Of a stretch of DNA of 64,000 nucleotides, positions 8,360 to 16,821 are shown piece by piece. The position numbers and the translations under genes were made by a program. The stretch's first letter is position 1, and every line of letters begins with the position of its first letter. Where the stretch lies: assembly GCF_007673235.1 (NCBI RefSeq), contig NZ_VDZH01000001.1:735261-799260 (forward strand). The letters run 5' to 3'. The notes below the pieces were generated by a model. The model was not told the origin of the DNA, ran no database searches, and worked only from the letters and a program-made list of their open reading frames with translations. The DNA comes from Curtobacterium pusillum. Its GTDB lineage: Bacteria; Actinomycetota; Actinomycetes; Actinomycetales; Microbacteriaceae.

Positions 8360-8372
8360 CCTGGAGGCGCGG
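8360..8372. repeat. Family A core, single arm
   Basis: CCTGGAGGCGCGG next to the stop codon (8374-8376) of the convergent lipoprotein gene. No matching arm is seen; probably a partial copy. Confidence 0.5.
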
Positions 8373-8373
8373 G

Positions 8374-8862
8374 TCAGCTCCGCCAGGCAGCGAGTGCGTC
8401 GCGCAGGTGGTCGGTCTCCGGATGGCCCGGGCAGTACTCGAGCAGACCGGCGGCGACGTGCGCCCGGGCCGACGAGGTCACCGCATCGACCCACGGGCCG
8501 CTCCCCCGCACGGCGCACCCGGACGCGAGCTCCTCGAGGGTCGCCCCACCGTCGGTCGCCTGCACGGCGGCCCGCTGCTGCGAGGACATCTCCGTCCCGG
8601 TGATCCGCTCGGCCGTGCAGTCGGTGCGGTCGTCCTCCCACACCGCCGAGTACGTCGTGTAGGTCTCGGTGCGCTCGGACGAGCCGTCCGCGCACACGAA
8701 CGCGAACACGATCGGCGACGTCCCCGAGGCCGAGACCCCGGAGGTCGCACCGGTGTCGAGGGAGTCCTCCGGCTCGGACTCTGCTCCGGTCGTGCAGCCC
8801 ACGAGGCCGATCGCCGCGGCGACGACGACGCCCACGGCGAGGGCTCGGCGCACGGTGATCAC
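8374..8862 (-). CDS. Putative secreted lipoprotein, unknown function
   Basis: 162 residues. A lipoprotein signal peptide is clear: positive start (MITVRRALAVG), hydrophobic core, and lipobox LVGC with the lipidated Cys at about residue 23. The mature part has a Thr/Ser/Glu-rich linker and then a small cysteine-containing domain (four Cys: FVCADGS, RTDCTAE, ASGCAVRG, EYCPGH) that may form two disulfides. I do not recognise a named family. The first GTG lies 6 nt after TAGCGT, indicating a leaderless mRNA; a second GTG is at codon 4. It converges with def. Confidence 0.65.
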   Translation of the reverse strand: MITVRRALAVGVVVAAAIGLVGCTTGAESEPEDSLDTGATSGVSASGTSPIVFAFVCADGSSERTETYTTYSAVWEDDRTDCTAERITGTEMSSQQRAAVQATDGGATLEELASGCAVRGSGPWVDAVTSSARAHVAAGLLEYCPGHPETDHLRDALAAWRS

Positions 8863-8868
8863 CTGTGA

Positions 8869-8874
8869 ACGCTA
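8869..8874 (-). promoter_or_regulatory. Leaderless -10 box of the lipoprotein gene
   Basis: TAGCGT on the minus strand ends 6 nt before the GTG start at 8862; no ribosome site in between. Confidence 0.55.
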
Positions 8875-8914
8875 ACAGCTTCCGCCCAAGCGTCCGCTGC
8901 GAGTCCGGCTCGCC

Positions 8915-8987
8915 CGAGACTCGGCCCCAGCGACACTTCTCGCGCCCCGGAACCCGAGAAGTGTCGCCCAGCGCGAGACTCGGCCCA
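8915..8987. repeat. Family B intergenic element, copy 1
   Basis: CGAGACTCGGCCCC (8915) and CGAGACTCGGCCCA (8974) flank a perfect 13-bp inverted repeat GCGACACTTCTCG (8930-8942) / CGAGAAGTGTCGC (8955-8967). Offsets from the first base are 0, 15, 43 (GAAGTGTCG) and 59, the same as in the copy at 55483-55553. It lies between the lipoprotein promoter and the tRNA-Asn terminator. Confidence 0.8.
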
Positions 8988-9013
8988 CCGCGCGCGCTCG
9001 CACCTGCGCACGC

Positions 9014-9042
9014 AAAAGGCCCCCACCCGAAGGTGAGGGCCT
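9014..9042 (-). terminator. Intrinsic terminator of tRNA-Asn
   Basis: AGGCCCTCACC-TTCG-GGTGGGGGCCT followed by TTT on the minus strand: an 11-bp stem with one mismatch, UUCG tetraloop and short U-run, 6 bases after the tRNA 3' end. Confidence 0.9.
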
Positions 9043-9047
9043 GTCTG

Positions 9048-9120
9048 CTCCCCGAGTTGGACTCGAACCAACAACCTGCCGGTTAACAGCCGGCTGCTCT
9101 GCCAATTGAGCTATCGAGGA
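9048..9120 (-). tRNA. tRNA-Asn (GUU)
   Basis: 73 nt: acceptor TCCTCGA / TCGGGGA with discriminator G, D-arm GCTCAATTGGCAGAGC, anticodon stem GCCGG-CTGTTAA-CCGGC with anticodon GTT, T-arm TTGGTTCGAGTCCAA. CCA not encoded. A strong terminator follows. Confidence 0.97.
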
Positions 9121-9248
9121 TCACTGTCCGCTGGCGAATGTCGTGCGAACAACGGGTAACAGCATAGCAGCAACCCGGAGCCACCCCGCGCATCCGGCAC
9201 GCATCCCGGGCGTGCCGCCCGCGGGACCGGTGCGCCGCGCGACCGTGC

Positions 9249-10259
9249 TCAGTACCCCGCCACCGGGTCGACGACCCCCGCGAACCCCGTGCCGGACCCA
9301 CCGAGGAACGCCGCCGTGTTCAGCCGCACCCGCTCGGCGAGCAACGGCGCCACCATCTCCGGCGTGTCGGCCTGGTGCGGCGTGATGATCGCGCCCGGCT
9401 CGTCCCACAGCGGGTGACCGTCGGGCAGCGGCTCGGGATCGGTCACGTCGAGCCCCGCAGCGGCGATCGAGCCGTCACGCAGCGCGTCCACCAGGGCGTC
9501 GGTGTCGACGAGTCCCCCGCGGGCGATGTTCACCAGTCGTGCGGACGGCTTCATGATCGAGAACTGCCGGGCGCCGAACAGCTTCGCCGTGCCGGAGGTC
9601 ATGGCGGCGGCGATCATCACGACGTCGGCATCGGGCAGGACCTCGTCGAGCTGGTCGGTGGTCACCGTGCGCGAAGCCCCGTCGACGGGCGACGACGAGC
9701 GCCGCACGACGGTCACCGAGACCTCGAACGGCGCGAGCAACCGGATGTACTCCTGCGCGATCCCGCCGGCACCGATCACGACGACGTTCCGGCCGTACAG
9801 CGAGACGCCCTCGGGCTCGGTCGCCCATGAGCGTGCACGGGCCCGCTTCTGCAGCACCCGGAGCGTCCCAAGGGTCAGCGCGAGGGCGTGCTCGGCGACC
9901 GGCTCGGCGTACGCGCCCTTCGCGGAGGTGAAGAGCACCCGGTCACCGTGGGACTGGATCAGCTCGGCGAACGCGTCGACGCCGGCGAACGGCAGCTGGA
10001 CCCAGCCGACACCGGGAGCGGACTCCAGCGCATCGGACAGGCCCGCGGGGTCGCGGGGGTCGAGCCACACGAGCCCGCGGGCGTCGGTGTCGAGCGGGCC
10101 GACCGTTCCACCGGCGGACGCCACTGCCGCTTCGTGCAGCGACGCCGACGACGTGGCCGGCGCGATCGCGACCGGTCCGGCGGCGGGCGGCGCGATCGGC
10201 AGCGCAGCGCCCGCGTCAGTCACGACCGCGCGGTGCCCGCGAACGTCCGAGGCGCTCAC
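9249..10259 (-). CDS. D-isomer-specific 2-hydroxyacid dehydrogenase
   Basis: 336 residues, NAD(P)-dependent reductase of 2-keto acids. The nucleotide domain starts VVVIGAGGIAQEYIRLLAPF; catalytic Arg is in NIARGGLVDTDAL, Glu in DVTDPEPLPDGHPLW and His in IITPHQADTPE. The GTG start overlaps the stop of the preceding ABC ATPase by GTGA. The residue after the GxG pattern and the VVRRSS stretch after beta-2 suggest NADP rather than NAD, but substrate cannot be named. Coupling to an ABC-transporter subunit suggests use of an imported compound, which is inference. Confidence 0.85.
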   Translation of the reverse strand: MSASDVRGHRAVVTDAGAALPIAPPAAGPVAIAPATSSASLHEAAVASAGGTVGPLDTDARGLVWLDPRDPAGLSDALESAPGVGWVQLPFAGVDAFAELIQSHGDRVLFTSAKGAYAEPVAEHALALTLGTLRVLQKRARARSWATEPEGVSLYGRNVVVIGAGGIAQEYIRLLAPFEVSVTVVRRSSSPVDGASRTVTTDQLDEVLPDADVVMIAAAMTSGTAKLFGARQFSIMKPSARLVNIARGGLVDTDALVDALRDGSIAAAGLDVTDPEPLPDGHPLWDEPGAIITPHQADTPEMVAPLLAERVRLNTAAFLGGSGTGFAGVVDPVAGY

Positions 10260-11194
10260 GCGTTCTCCTGCCGTTCCGAACGCGGGCCGGTCCCGGCCGA
10301 GACGGGCCGGCGGGGAGCCGACGAGCGTCGGGCCGGGTTCACGGCCGCAGCAGCGGGGCGCCGCTTCACCGGCCGGGCCGCGGTGGACGCGAGCGTCTTG
10401 ACGTACGGGTCGACGGGGTTCTCGAGGACCTCGTCGAAGGTGCCGAGGCCGACGAGCCGGCTCTCGGCCATGATCGCCACCCGGTCGGCGAGGGCCCGGG
10501 CCTCGCGGAGGTCGCTCGACACGACGACCGCCGAGAACTGCCGGTTCCGCTGCAGGGTCGCGAGCGCCTCGAGCACCGACTGGCGCACGAGGACGTCCAC
10601 GCCGCGCGCGGGTTCGTCGGCGACGAGGAGCTGCGGCTCGAGGACGAGCGCCCGGGCGAGGGCGACACGCTGCCGCTGCCCGCTCGAGAGCTCCCACGTG
10701 TTGAGCCGCATCACCCCGAGCGGCAGGTGCACGGCGTCGACCAGGCGCGCGACGATGAGGCCGGCTTCCTTCCGGTCGAACCGCCGGTCGCGCACGTAGA
10801 TCGGTTCGGCGATGGCTTCGCCGACGGTCAGGTCCGGGCTGAGCCGGTCCGCGCCGTCCTGCGGCAGGTAGCCGATGCGTCCGCTGAGCCGCTCGGCCTT
10901 CCGCGAGGTCGTCCGCAGCCCGCGGGTCTTCTGCCCGAGCACGGTGAGTTCGCCCCCGACGATGTGCCGGCGGTGGGCGCCCTCGCCCTCGCCGGTGGCG
11001 CCGAGCTGCCCCGCGATCGCCGCGGCGAACGTCGACTTGCCGGACCCGGACTCGCCGAGCACGGCGAGGATCTCCCCCTGGCGGACCGTCAGGCTGACGC
11101 CGTCGACGGCACGGATCGCGTCCGTCCCCCTTCCGCTCCGGTACTCGATCGACACGTCGTCTGCGACGACCGCCGGTCCGTTCACCGCGATCAT
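10256..11194 (-). CDS. ABC transporter ATPase, atypical (no H-loop His)
   Basis: 312 residues, a single nucleotide-binding domain of the oligopeptide/nickel type. Walker A GESGSGKST (about 48-56), Q-loop YLPQDGAD, signature LSSGQRQRVALARAL and Walker B LLVADEPARGVD are present, but the switch histidine that normally follows (ISHDL) is Ser in VVVSSDLREA, and the D-loop TSALD is ARGVD. A basic Pro/Ala-rich tail of about 40 residues follows. ATG with GGAAGG upstream. It comes after the dppA-B-C-DF genes but is separated from them by a 45-bp palindrome. It may be a regulatory or specialised partner rather than a power-stroke ATPase. Confidence 0.85.
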   Translation of the reverse strand: MIAVNGPAVVADDVSIEYRSGRGTDAIRAVDGVSLTVRQGEILAVLGESGSGKSTFAAAIAGQLGATGEGEGAHRRHIVGGELTVLGQKTRGLRTTSRKAERLSGRIGYLPQDGADRLSPDLTVGEAIAEPIYVRDRRFDRKEAGLIVARLVDAVHLPLGVMRLNTWELSSGQRQRVALARALVLEPQLLVADEPARGVDVLVRQSVLEALATLQRNRQFSAVVVSSDLREARALADRVAIMAESRLVGLGTFDEVLENPVDPYVKTLASTAARPVKRRPAAAAVNPARRSSAPRRPVSAGTGPRSERQENA

Positions 11195-11280
11195 GGGTCC
11201 CCTTCCACGCCGCCCCCTGGCGGCGGTTCGCGACGGGCCGGGTGCACCGGCCGTCGTGCGTGGTGCGGTGGAGGCGACTG

Positions 11281-11325
11281 CCTGGAGGCGCGGCGTGCGT
11301 CGTCGACGCACGCCGCGCCTCCAGG
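11281..11325. repeat. Perfect 45-bp palindrome, family A
   Basis: Arms of 22 bp (11281-11302 and 11304-11325) around one central base; outer sequence CCTGGAGGCGCGG is the family A core. It lies 15 bases after the dppDF stop, so it fits a terminator for the dpp transcript, and upstream of the next ATPase. Confidence 0.85.
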
Positions 11326-11339
11326 CTGGTCGCGTCGGG

Positions 11340-13013
11340 TCAGGACCCGGCGTTCTCCAGTGCCTCAAGCGTACGCCGTCGCTCGGCCTGTTCCGCTGGG
11401 TCCGGCACCGGGAGTGACGCCAGGAGTCGCTGCGTGTACGGGTGCTGCGGTGCGCCGAGGACCTCGGCCGTCGTCCCGGTCTCGACCAGGTCGCCGCGGT
11501 AGAGCACCGCGATCCGGTCCGAGAGCGCGCCGACGACCGCGAGGTCGTGGCTGATGAACAGCGACGCGAACCCAAGGTCCTGCTGGAGCTCGAGGAACAG
11601 CTCCAGCACGCGCGCCTGCACCGACACGTCGAGCGCACTCGTCGGCTCGTCGGCGATGAGCAGCTTCGGACGCAACGCGATCGACCGCGCGAGCGACGCC
11701 CGCTGCCGCTGCCCACCGGACAGCTCGTGCGGGTACCGGTCGCCGTACGCGGCCGGCAGCTGCACCATCTCGAGGAGCTCACCCACACGCTTCCGGGCGG
11801 CCCGCGGGCTCGACACCTCGCCGTGCACGACGAGCGGTTCGGCGACGCACTCCGAGATCGTGAGGAGCGGGTTGAACGAGGTCGCCGGGTCCTGGAAGAC
11901 GAACCCGATGTCCTTGCGGTGCCGCTTGAAGTCCCGCTCGCGGTACCCGAGCATCTCGGTGCCGAGCACGCGGAGCGACCCGCCGGTGACCCGCGTCAGC
12001 CCGGCCATCGCCCGGCCGATCGTGGTCTTGCCCGAGCCGGACTCCCCCACCAGGCCGAGCACCTCGCCGGGACGGATGTCGAGGTCGACGCCCTTCACGG
12101 CCTTGAACGCGTGCGCACCGAGCCGGCCCGGGTACTCGATCTCGAGGCCCTTCGCCGACACCAGCGGCTCGACGTCCGACGTGATCGCGGCGCGACGGGC
12201 GGCTCCGGTCGAGGCCTCGAGCCGGGGCACCGCGGCGAGCAGCCGCTTCGTGTAGTCGGCCTTCGGGTCCGCGAAGAGCTCCCCGACCGGGGCTTCCTCG
12301 ACGACCTCGCCCTGGTACATCACGGCGACGCGGTCGGCCAGGTCGGCGACCACGCCCATGTTGTGCGTGATGATCACGATCGCAGCGCCGAACTCGTCAC
12401 GGCAGCGGCGGAGGAGGTCGAGGATCTCGGCCTGCACCGTCACGTCGAGCGCCGTCGTCGGTTCGTCCGCGATGATCACCGACGGCTCGAGTGCCAGCGC
12501 GCTCGCGATCACGACGCGCTGCTTCTGCCCACCGGAGAACTGGTGCGGGTAGTGGTCGACGCGCGTCTCCGGGTCGGGGATGCCGACCCGACGGAGGTAG
12601 TCGATCGCCTTCGCGCGGGCCTCCTTCTTGGAGACGCCGCCGTGCGCCCGGAGGCCCTCGGCGATCTGCCACCCGACCGTGAAGACCGGGTTGAGCGCCG
12701 TGGAGGGCTCCTGGAACACCATCGCGCCCGCCGTGCCGCGGAGGCTCCGCAGCTCCTGCGCGCCGACCGAGACGACGTCCGTGCCGTCGAGGTACACCGC
12801 GCCGCCGAGGGTCGCCGTCTCGGGCATGAGCCTGAGGATGCTGCGGGCCGTGACGGACTTGCCCGAGCCGGACTCGCCGACGAGGGCGAGGACCTCACCG
12901 GGGCGGACGTCGAGGGTGACGCCCTTGACCGCGTCGACGGCGCCGCCGTCCGTGGCGAAGGTGACGGTCAGGTCGTCGACGACGACGACCGGTTCCGTGG
13001 TGGTGTCGCTCAT
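11340..13013 (-). CDS. dppDF: Oligopeptide-type ABC transporter, fused double ATPase (DppD-DppF)
   Basis: 557 residues holding two complete nucleotide-binding domains. Domain 1 (about 8-265): Walker A GESGSGKSV, signature FSGGQKQRV, Walker B VIIADEPTTALD, H-loop ITHNMG. Domain 2 (about 290-535): GESGSGKTT, LSGGQRQRASLARS, LLIADEPTSALD, ISHDLA. Oligopeptide C-terminal elements (HPYTQRLL near the end, DYTKRLLAAVP after domain 1) are present. It powers uptake through DppB/DppC. ATG overlaps the dppC stop (ATGA). Fusion of the two ATPases is common in actinobacteria; cargo could be di/oligopeptide or metal chelate. Confidence 0.92.
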   Translation of the reverse strand: MSDTTTEPVVVVDDLTVTFATDGGAVDAVKGVTLDVRPGEVLALVGESGSGKSVTARSILRLMPETATLGGAVYLDGTDVVSVGAQELRSLRGTAGAMVFQEPSTALNPVFTVGWQIAEGLRAHGGVSKKEARAKAIDYLRRVGIPDPETRVDHYPHQFSGGQKQRVVIASALALEPSVIIADEPTTALDVTVQAEILDLLRRCRDEFGAAIVIITHNMGVVADLADRVAVMYQGEVVEEAPVGELFADPKADYTKRLLAAVPRLEASTGAARRAAITSDVEPLVSAKGLEIEYPGRLGAHAFKAVKGVDLDIRPGEVLGLVGESGSGKTTIGRAMAGLTRVTGGSLRVLGTEMLGYRERDFKRHRKDIGFVFQDPATSFNPLLTISECVAEPLVVHGEVSSPRAARKRVGELLEMVQLPAAYGDRYPHELSGGQRQRASLARSIALRPKLLIADEPTSALDVSVQARVLELFLELQQDLGFASLFISHDLAVVGALSDRIAVLYRGDLVETGTTAEVLGAPQHPYTQRLLASLPVPDPAEQAERRRTLEALENAGS

Positions 13014-14005
13014 GCTGCCGCCCCTTCCGTGCTGGCGGCCTGCTTGCGCGACACCAGCTGCTTCAGCCGCCGGCGCGCACGCAGGCGGGGATCCGAGATG
13101 TCGTTGAGGCTCTCGCCGATGAACGTCACGCCGAGCACCAGCACGACGATCGCGACACCCGGGAAGACACCGGTCCACCAGACGCCGCTCGCGACGTCGG
13201 ACAGCGCGCGGCTGAGGTCGTAGCCCCACTCGGCGCCGCTGGTCGGGCCGATGCCGAAGCCCAGGAAGCCGAGGCCCGCGAGCGTCAGGATCGCGTCACT
13301 CGCGTTCAGCGTGAGGATCAGCGGCAGGGACCGCGTCGAGTTGCGGAGCACGTGCCGCGTCATGATGCGCCACGGGTTCGTGCCCATCACGCGCGCGGAC
13401 TCGACGAACGCCTCGTTCTTCAGGCGGACGGCCTCGGCGCGGACGACCCGGAAGTACTGCGGGACGTACACGACCGTGATCGAGATGGCCGCGGCGATGA
13501 TGCCGCCGGAGTAGCTCGAGTTGCCGCCGGAGATGACGATCGAGACGACGATCGCGAGCAGCAGCGACGGGAACGCGTAGATGGCGTCGGCCACCACCAC
13601 GAGGATGCGGTCGAGCCAGCCGCCGATGTAGCCGGAGACCATGCCGAGGATCACGCCGATGATGATCGACACGACGACGGCCACGATCACCACGAGCACC
13701 GCGGTCCGGGCGCCGTAGACCACGCGGCTGAACACGTCGAAGCCACCCACGGTGGTGCCCCAGATGTGCACGGAGCTCGGCTCGCCGGTGCGCGGGAAGC
13801 TCTGGCCGTCCGCGCCCTGCAGCTGGCCGAAGCCGTACGGGGCGATGAGCGGCGCGGCGATCGCGACGATCAGGTACAGGGCGCAGATGACCACGCCGGT
13901 GATGAGCATGGCGCGCTGCCAGCCCGTGCTCTTGCGGAGCTGGAGGACGACGGGCAGCCGCTTCCAGAGCGGCTCGTGGCGGTCGACGAGGGAGGTGTCA
14001 GCCAT
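13010..14005 (-). CDS. dppC: Oligopeptide-type ABC permease (DppC)
   Basis: 331 residues, inner-membrane channel subunit. N-terminal OppC_N helix (AMLITGVVICALYLIVAIAAPLIAPYG), periplasmic loop, then five helices of BPD_transp_1 with the EAA-type coupling loop VRAEAVRLKNEAFVESARVMG and the GANPWRI-like GTNPWRIMTRHVL. The C-terminal GVTFIGESLNDISDPRLR is the family signature. It follows dppB by two bases and overlaps dppDF. Confidence 0.94.
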   Translation of the reverse strand: MADTSLVDRHEPLWKRLPVVLQLRKSTGWQRAMLITGVVICALYLIVAIAAPLIAPYGFGQLQGADGQSFPRTGEPSSVHIWGTTVGGFDVFSRVVYGARTAVLVVIVAVVVSIIIGVILGMVSGYIGGWLDRILVVVADAIYAFPSLLLAIVVSIVISGGNSSYSGGIIAAAISITVVYVPQYFRVVRAEAVRLKNEAFVESARVMGTNPWRIMTRHVLRNSTRSLPLILTLNASDAILTLAGLGFLGFGIGPTSGAEWGYDLSRALSDVASGVWWTGVFPGVAIVVLVLGVTFIGESLNDISDPRLRARRRLKQLVSRKQAASTEGAAA

Positions 14006-14007
14006 CT

Positions 14008-15117
14008 CTAGAACCTCACTCTCGGGTCGATCAGTGCCGCGACGACGTCGACGATGAAGTTCGTCACCGCGACGATCACGGCGAGCATCGCGACGATGCC
14101 CTGGACGGCGACGAAGTCGCGGGCCGACAGGTACTGGTTCAGCTCGAAACCGAGGCCGCGCCAGCCGAAGGTGGTCTCGGTCAGGACGGACCCGCCCAGC
14201 AGCATGGCGATCTGCAGTCCCATCACGGTGATGATCGGCACCAGGGCCGGACGGAACGCGTGCGTCCGGACGAGACGGGCCTCGCGGACGCCGCGGGAGC
14301 GGGCCGCGTCGACGTACTCTGAACCGAGCGACCCGATCATGTTCGCGCGCACCAGGCGCAGGAAGATGCCGGCGGTCAGCAGGCCGAGCGTCATCGCGGG
14401 CAGCACGGCGTGCGCCAGGACGTCGGTGATGATCTCGGCGTTGCCGGTCCGCAACGCGTCGATGATGTAGATGCCGGTCGCGCCGGGGATGTTGTCGAGG
14501 ACGAGCGACACCCGTGTCGACGCCCGGTCACCGAGCGGCAGCCAGCCGAGCCACACCGAGAACACGAGCTTCAGCAGCAGCCCGCCGAAGAACACCGGCG
14601 TGGCGTAGGTCAGGATCGCGAGGGCGCGGAACAGCACGTCCAGCCACTTGTCGCGCATGTACGCGGCGAGCATGCCGAGCGGGATGCCGAGCACCAGCGC
14701 GACGATGAGCGCGTAGAACACGAGCTCCGCGGTCGCGCCGCCGTACGTGACGATGATCTCGGTGATCGGGCGGTTGTCGGTCGCCGTCGTGCCGAAGTCA
14801 CCGCGGACGATGTTGCCGAGGTACTCGAAGTACTGCACGAGCACGGGTCGGTCGTACCCGGCCGCGTGCAGGCGCTCCTGCAGCTGGCTCGGGGTGAGGC
14901 GACCGCCGACGGACGCGGTGATCGGGTTCCCGATGACGCGCATCAGGAAGAACACGAGCGTCACCAGGATGAAGACGGTCGGGAAGATGAGGAGGAACCG
15001 GACGAGGACGTACCGGCCGAGCCCGCCACCACTGCCCTTGGCACTGCGCTGTGCCTGTGGCTTGGTGGGGTCGGAACCGTTCACGTCCTGCGTCGCCTCG
15101 GGGGTGCTGAGGGTCAC
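14008..15117 (-). CDS. dppB: Oligopeptide-type ABC permease (DppB)
   Basis: 369 residues. After a roughly 30-residue polar tail comes LVRFLLIFPTVFILVTLVFFLMRVIGNP, the DppB first helix, then the large external loop (PSQLQERLHAAGYDRPVLVQY) and five more helices. Coupling loop EYVDAARSRGVREARLVRTHAFRPALVP; end TNFIVDVVAALIDPRVRF is diagnostic. GTG start. It is 72 bases after dppA, separated by a hairpin that may lower permease expression relative to the binding protein. Confidence 0.94.
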   Translation of the reverse strand: MTLSTPEATQDVNGSDPTKPQAQRSAKGSGGGLGRYVLVRFLLIFPTVFILVTLVFFLMRVIGNPITASVGGRLTPSQLQERLHAAGYDRPVLVQYFEYLGNIVRGDFGTTATDNRPITEIIVTYGGATAELVFYALIVALVLGIPLGMLAAYMRDKWLDVLFRALAILTYATPVFFGGLLLKLVFSVWLGWLPLGDRASTRVSLVLDNIPGATGIYIIDALRTGNAEIITDVLAHAVLPAMTLGLLTAGIFLRLVRANMIGSLGSEYVDAARSRGVREARLVRTHAFRPALVPIITVMGLQIAMLLGGSVLTETTFGWRGLGFELNQYLSARDFVAVQGIVAMLAVIVAVTNFIVDVVAALIDPRVRF

Positions 15118-15142
15118 GGGGAGGGGTGCCTTTCGTGGACGT

Positions 15143-15179
15143 GACCAGGGGGCGTCCCTCGTGGGAACGCCCCCTGGTC
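15143..15179 (-). terminator. Hairpin between dppA and dppB
   Basis: Perfect 13-bp inverted repeat GACCAGGGGGCGT (15143-15155) / ACGCCCCCTGGTC (15167-15179), with an inner CCC-TCGT-GGG extension. It starts 10 bases after the dppA stop. No U-run; likely mRNA stabiliser or partial terminator favouring binding-protein excess. Confidence 0.65.
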
Positions 15180-15189
15180 GTCGTCGGTG

Positions 15190-16821
15190 TTACTTGGAGA
15201 GGGTCGCGTAGCGGAACTTGTACGAGGAGTCGAGGGTCAGGCCCTTGACGTCCTTGGCCGCGACGGCGACGGACTTGCCCTGCAGCAGCGGCAGCGTCGA
15301 GATCTGCGTCGCCTCACGCTCCTGCGCCTGCTCGATCAGGGTGGCGCGCTTGTCCTTGTCGGACTCCTGCTGCTCGTCGGAGATGAGCCCCTGGATCGTC
15401 GGGTCGTCGTAGTGGTTCTGGACGAAGTTGTCCTTCGTGAAGAACGGCGACAGGTAGTTGTCCGCGTCCGAGAAGTCCGGGAACCAACCGAGCTGGTACA
15501 CCGGGTAGGCGTCCTTCGTGCGCTCCTGCGCGTACGTCGTGTAGACCGTCGACTGGATGTTCACGGTGAACAGGCCGGAGTTCTCGAGCTGGGTCTTGAG
15601 CTCCGCGTACTCGTCGTCCGACGTCGAGCCGTAGTGGTCCGGTGCGTACTGGATGTCGAGCTGCACCTTGCCGGTGACGCCCGCCTTCGACAGGGTGTCC
15701 TTCGCCTTGTCGACGTCGGCCCCACCGTCACCGTCGCCGTAGAGCTTCTCGAACGGCTTCGCGGCGCCCGTCAGGCCGTCCGGGACCATCGAGTAGAGCG
15801 GCGAGTAGGTGTCGTTGTAGACGTCCTTCGCGAGCTTCTCGCGGTCGACGACGTCGGCGACGGCCTGGCGCACGGCGAGGGCCTTCGTCTCGTCGGCGTC
15901 CGACTGCTTCGCGCCGAACGGCTGCGTGTTGAAGTTGAAGACCAGGTAGCGGATCTCGCCGCCGGGGCCGTCGGTGACCTTGACCTTGTCGTCCTTGCGG
16001 AGATCGGCGATGTCGGTCGGCGTCAGCGAGCGGTACGCCACGTCGACGTCGCCCTTCTGCACGGCGAGCTTGAGGTCGGTCTCCTTGGTGTAGTAGCTCG
16101 CCGTGACCTCGTCGGTCTTCGGCTTGCCCAGGAGCCCGTCGTAGTTCTTGTTCGCCTTGTACTGGATCGTGTCGTTCTCCTTGTAGGAGCTGATCGAGTA
16201 CTGCCCGGCGAAGGCCTTGCCCTTGACGACGTCGGCCGCCGGCGTGAGCTTGTCGGCGGAGAACACCTGCTCGTCGACGATCGGGCCGGCGGGGCTGGAG
16301 AGCACCTGCGGCCAGGTCTGGTCGGCGTGGTCGAGGTTGAACACGACCGTGGTGTCGTCCGGCGTGTCGATGCTCTTGAGGTTGGCGAGCAGGGACTGCG
16401 GGCCGTTCTCGTTGTTGATCTTCAGCTCGCGGTCGAACGAGAACTTGACGTCGCTCGACGTCAGGTCGTTCCCGTTGGCGAACTTCAGCCCGCTCTTGAG
16501 CTTGACCGTGTACGTCGTGTCGTTGGTGAACTCGCCGCTCTCGGCGATGTCCGGCTTGACGTCCGGGCTGCCGACGGGGGTGTTCATCAGGAACGGGAAG
16601 ACCTGGTTCTGCACGGCGAACGAGCCGTTGTCGTACGAACCAGCCGGGTCGAGCGAGGTGATCTTGTCGGTCGTGCCGATGCTGATGCCGTCGAGGGCGG
16701 TGTCGCTGACACTGCCGCTCGCGCAGCCCGTGAGCACCAGCGCCGTCGCTGCTGCCCCGGCGCCGAGCGCGATGCCGCGCCTGCCCCACTTCGCTGTGTG
16801 CTTCTTGAACACGGATGCCAT
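15190..16821 (-). CDS. dppA: Peptide-type ABC substrate-binding lipoprotein (SBP_bac_5)
   Basis: 543 residues, family 5 extracellular solute-binding protein anchored as a lipoprotein. Signal: RRGIALGAGAAATALVLTGC with lipobox LTGC at about residue 33. Mature part begins GISIGTTDKITSLDPAGSYDN, the usual SBP_5 entry, and contains VRQAVADVVDREKLAKDVYN and the C-terminal YQLGWFPDFSDADNYLSPFF region. ATG chosen with AGAGAGG 9-14 bases upstream. First gene of the dpp operon; a TTACA-N4-TGTAA palindrome about 130 bases upstream may be its operator. Ligand not deducible. Confidence 0.93.
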   Translation of the reverse strand: MASVFKKHTAKWGRRGIALGAGAAATALVLTGCASGSVSDTALDGISIGTTDKITSLDPAGSYDNGSFAVQNQVFPFLMNTPVGSPDVKPDIAESGEFTNDTTYTVKLKSGLKFANGNDLTSSDVKFSFDRELKINNENGPQSLLANLKSIDTPDDTTVVFNLDHADQTWPQVLSSPAGPIVDEQVFSADKLTPAADVVKGKAFAGQYSISSYKENDTIQYKANKNYDGLLGKPKTDEVTASYYTKETDLKLAVQKGDVDVAYRSLTPTDIADLRKDDKVKVTDGPGGEIRYLVFNFNTQPFGAKQSDADETKALAVRQAVADVVDREKLAKDVYNDTYSPLYSMVPDGLTGAAKPFEKLYGDGDGGADVDKAKDTLSKAGVTGKVQLDIQYAPDHYGSTSDDEYAELKTQLENSGLFTVNIQSTVYTTYAQERTKDAYPVYQLGWFPDFSDADNYLSPFFTKDNFVQNHYDDPTIQGLISDEQQESDKDKRATLIEQAQEREATQISTLPLLQGKSVAVAAKDVKGLTLDSSYKFRYATLSK

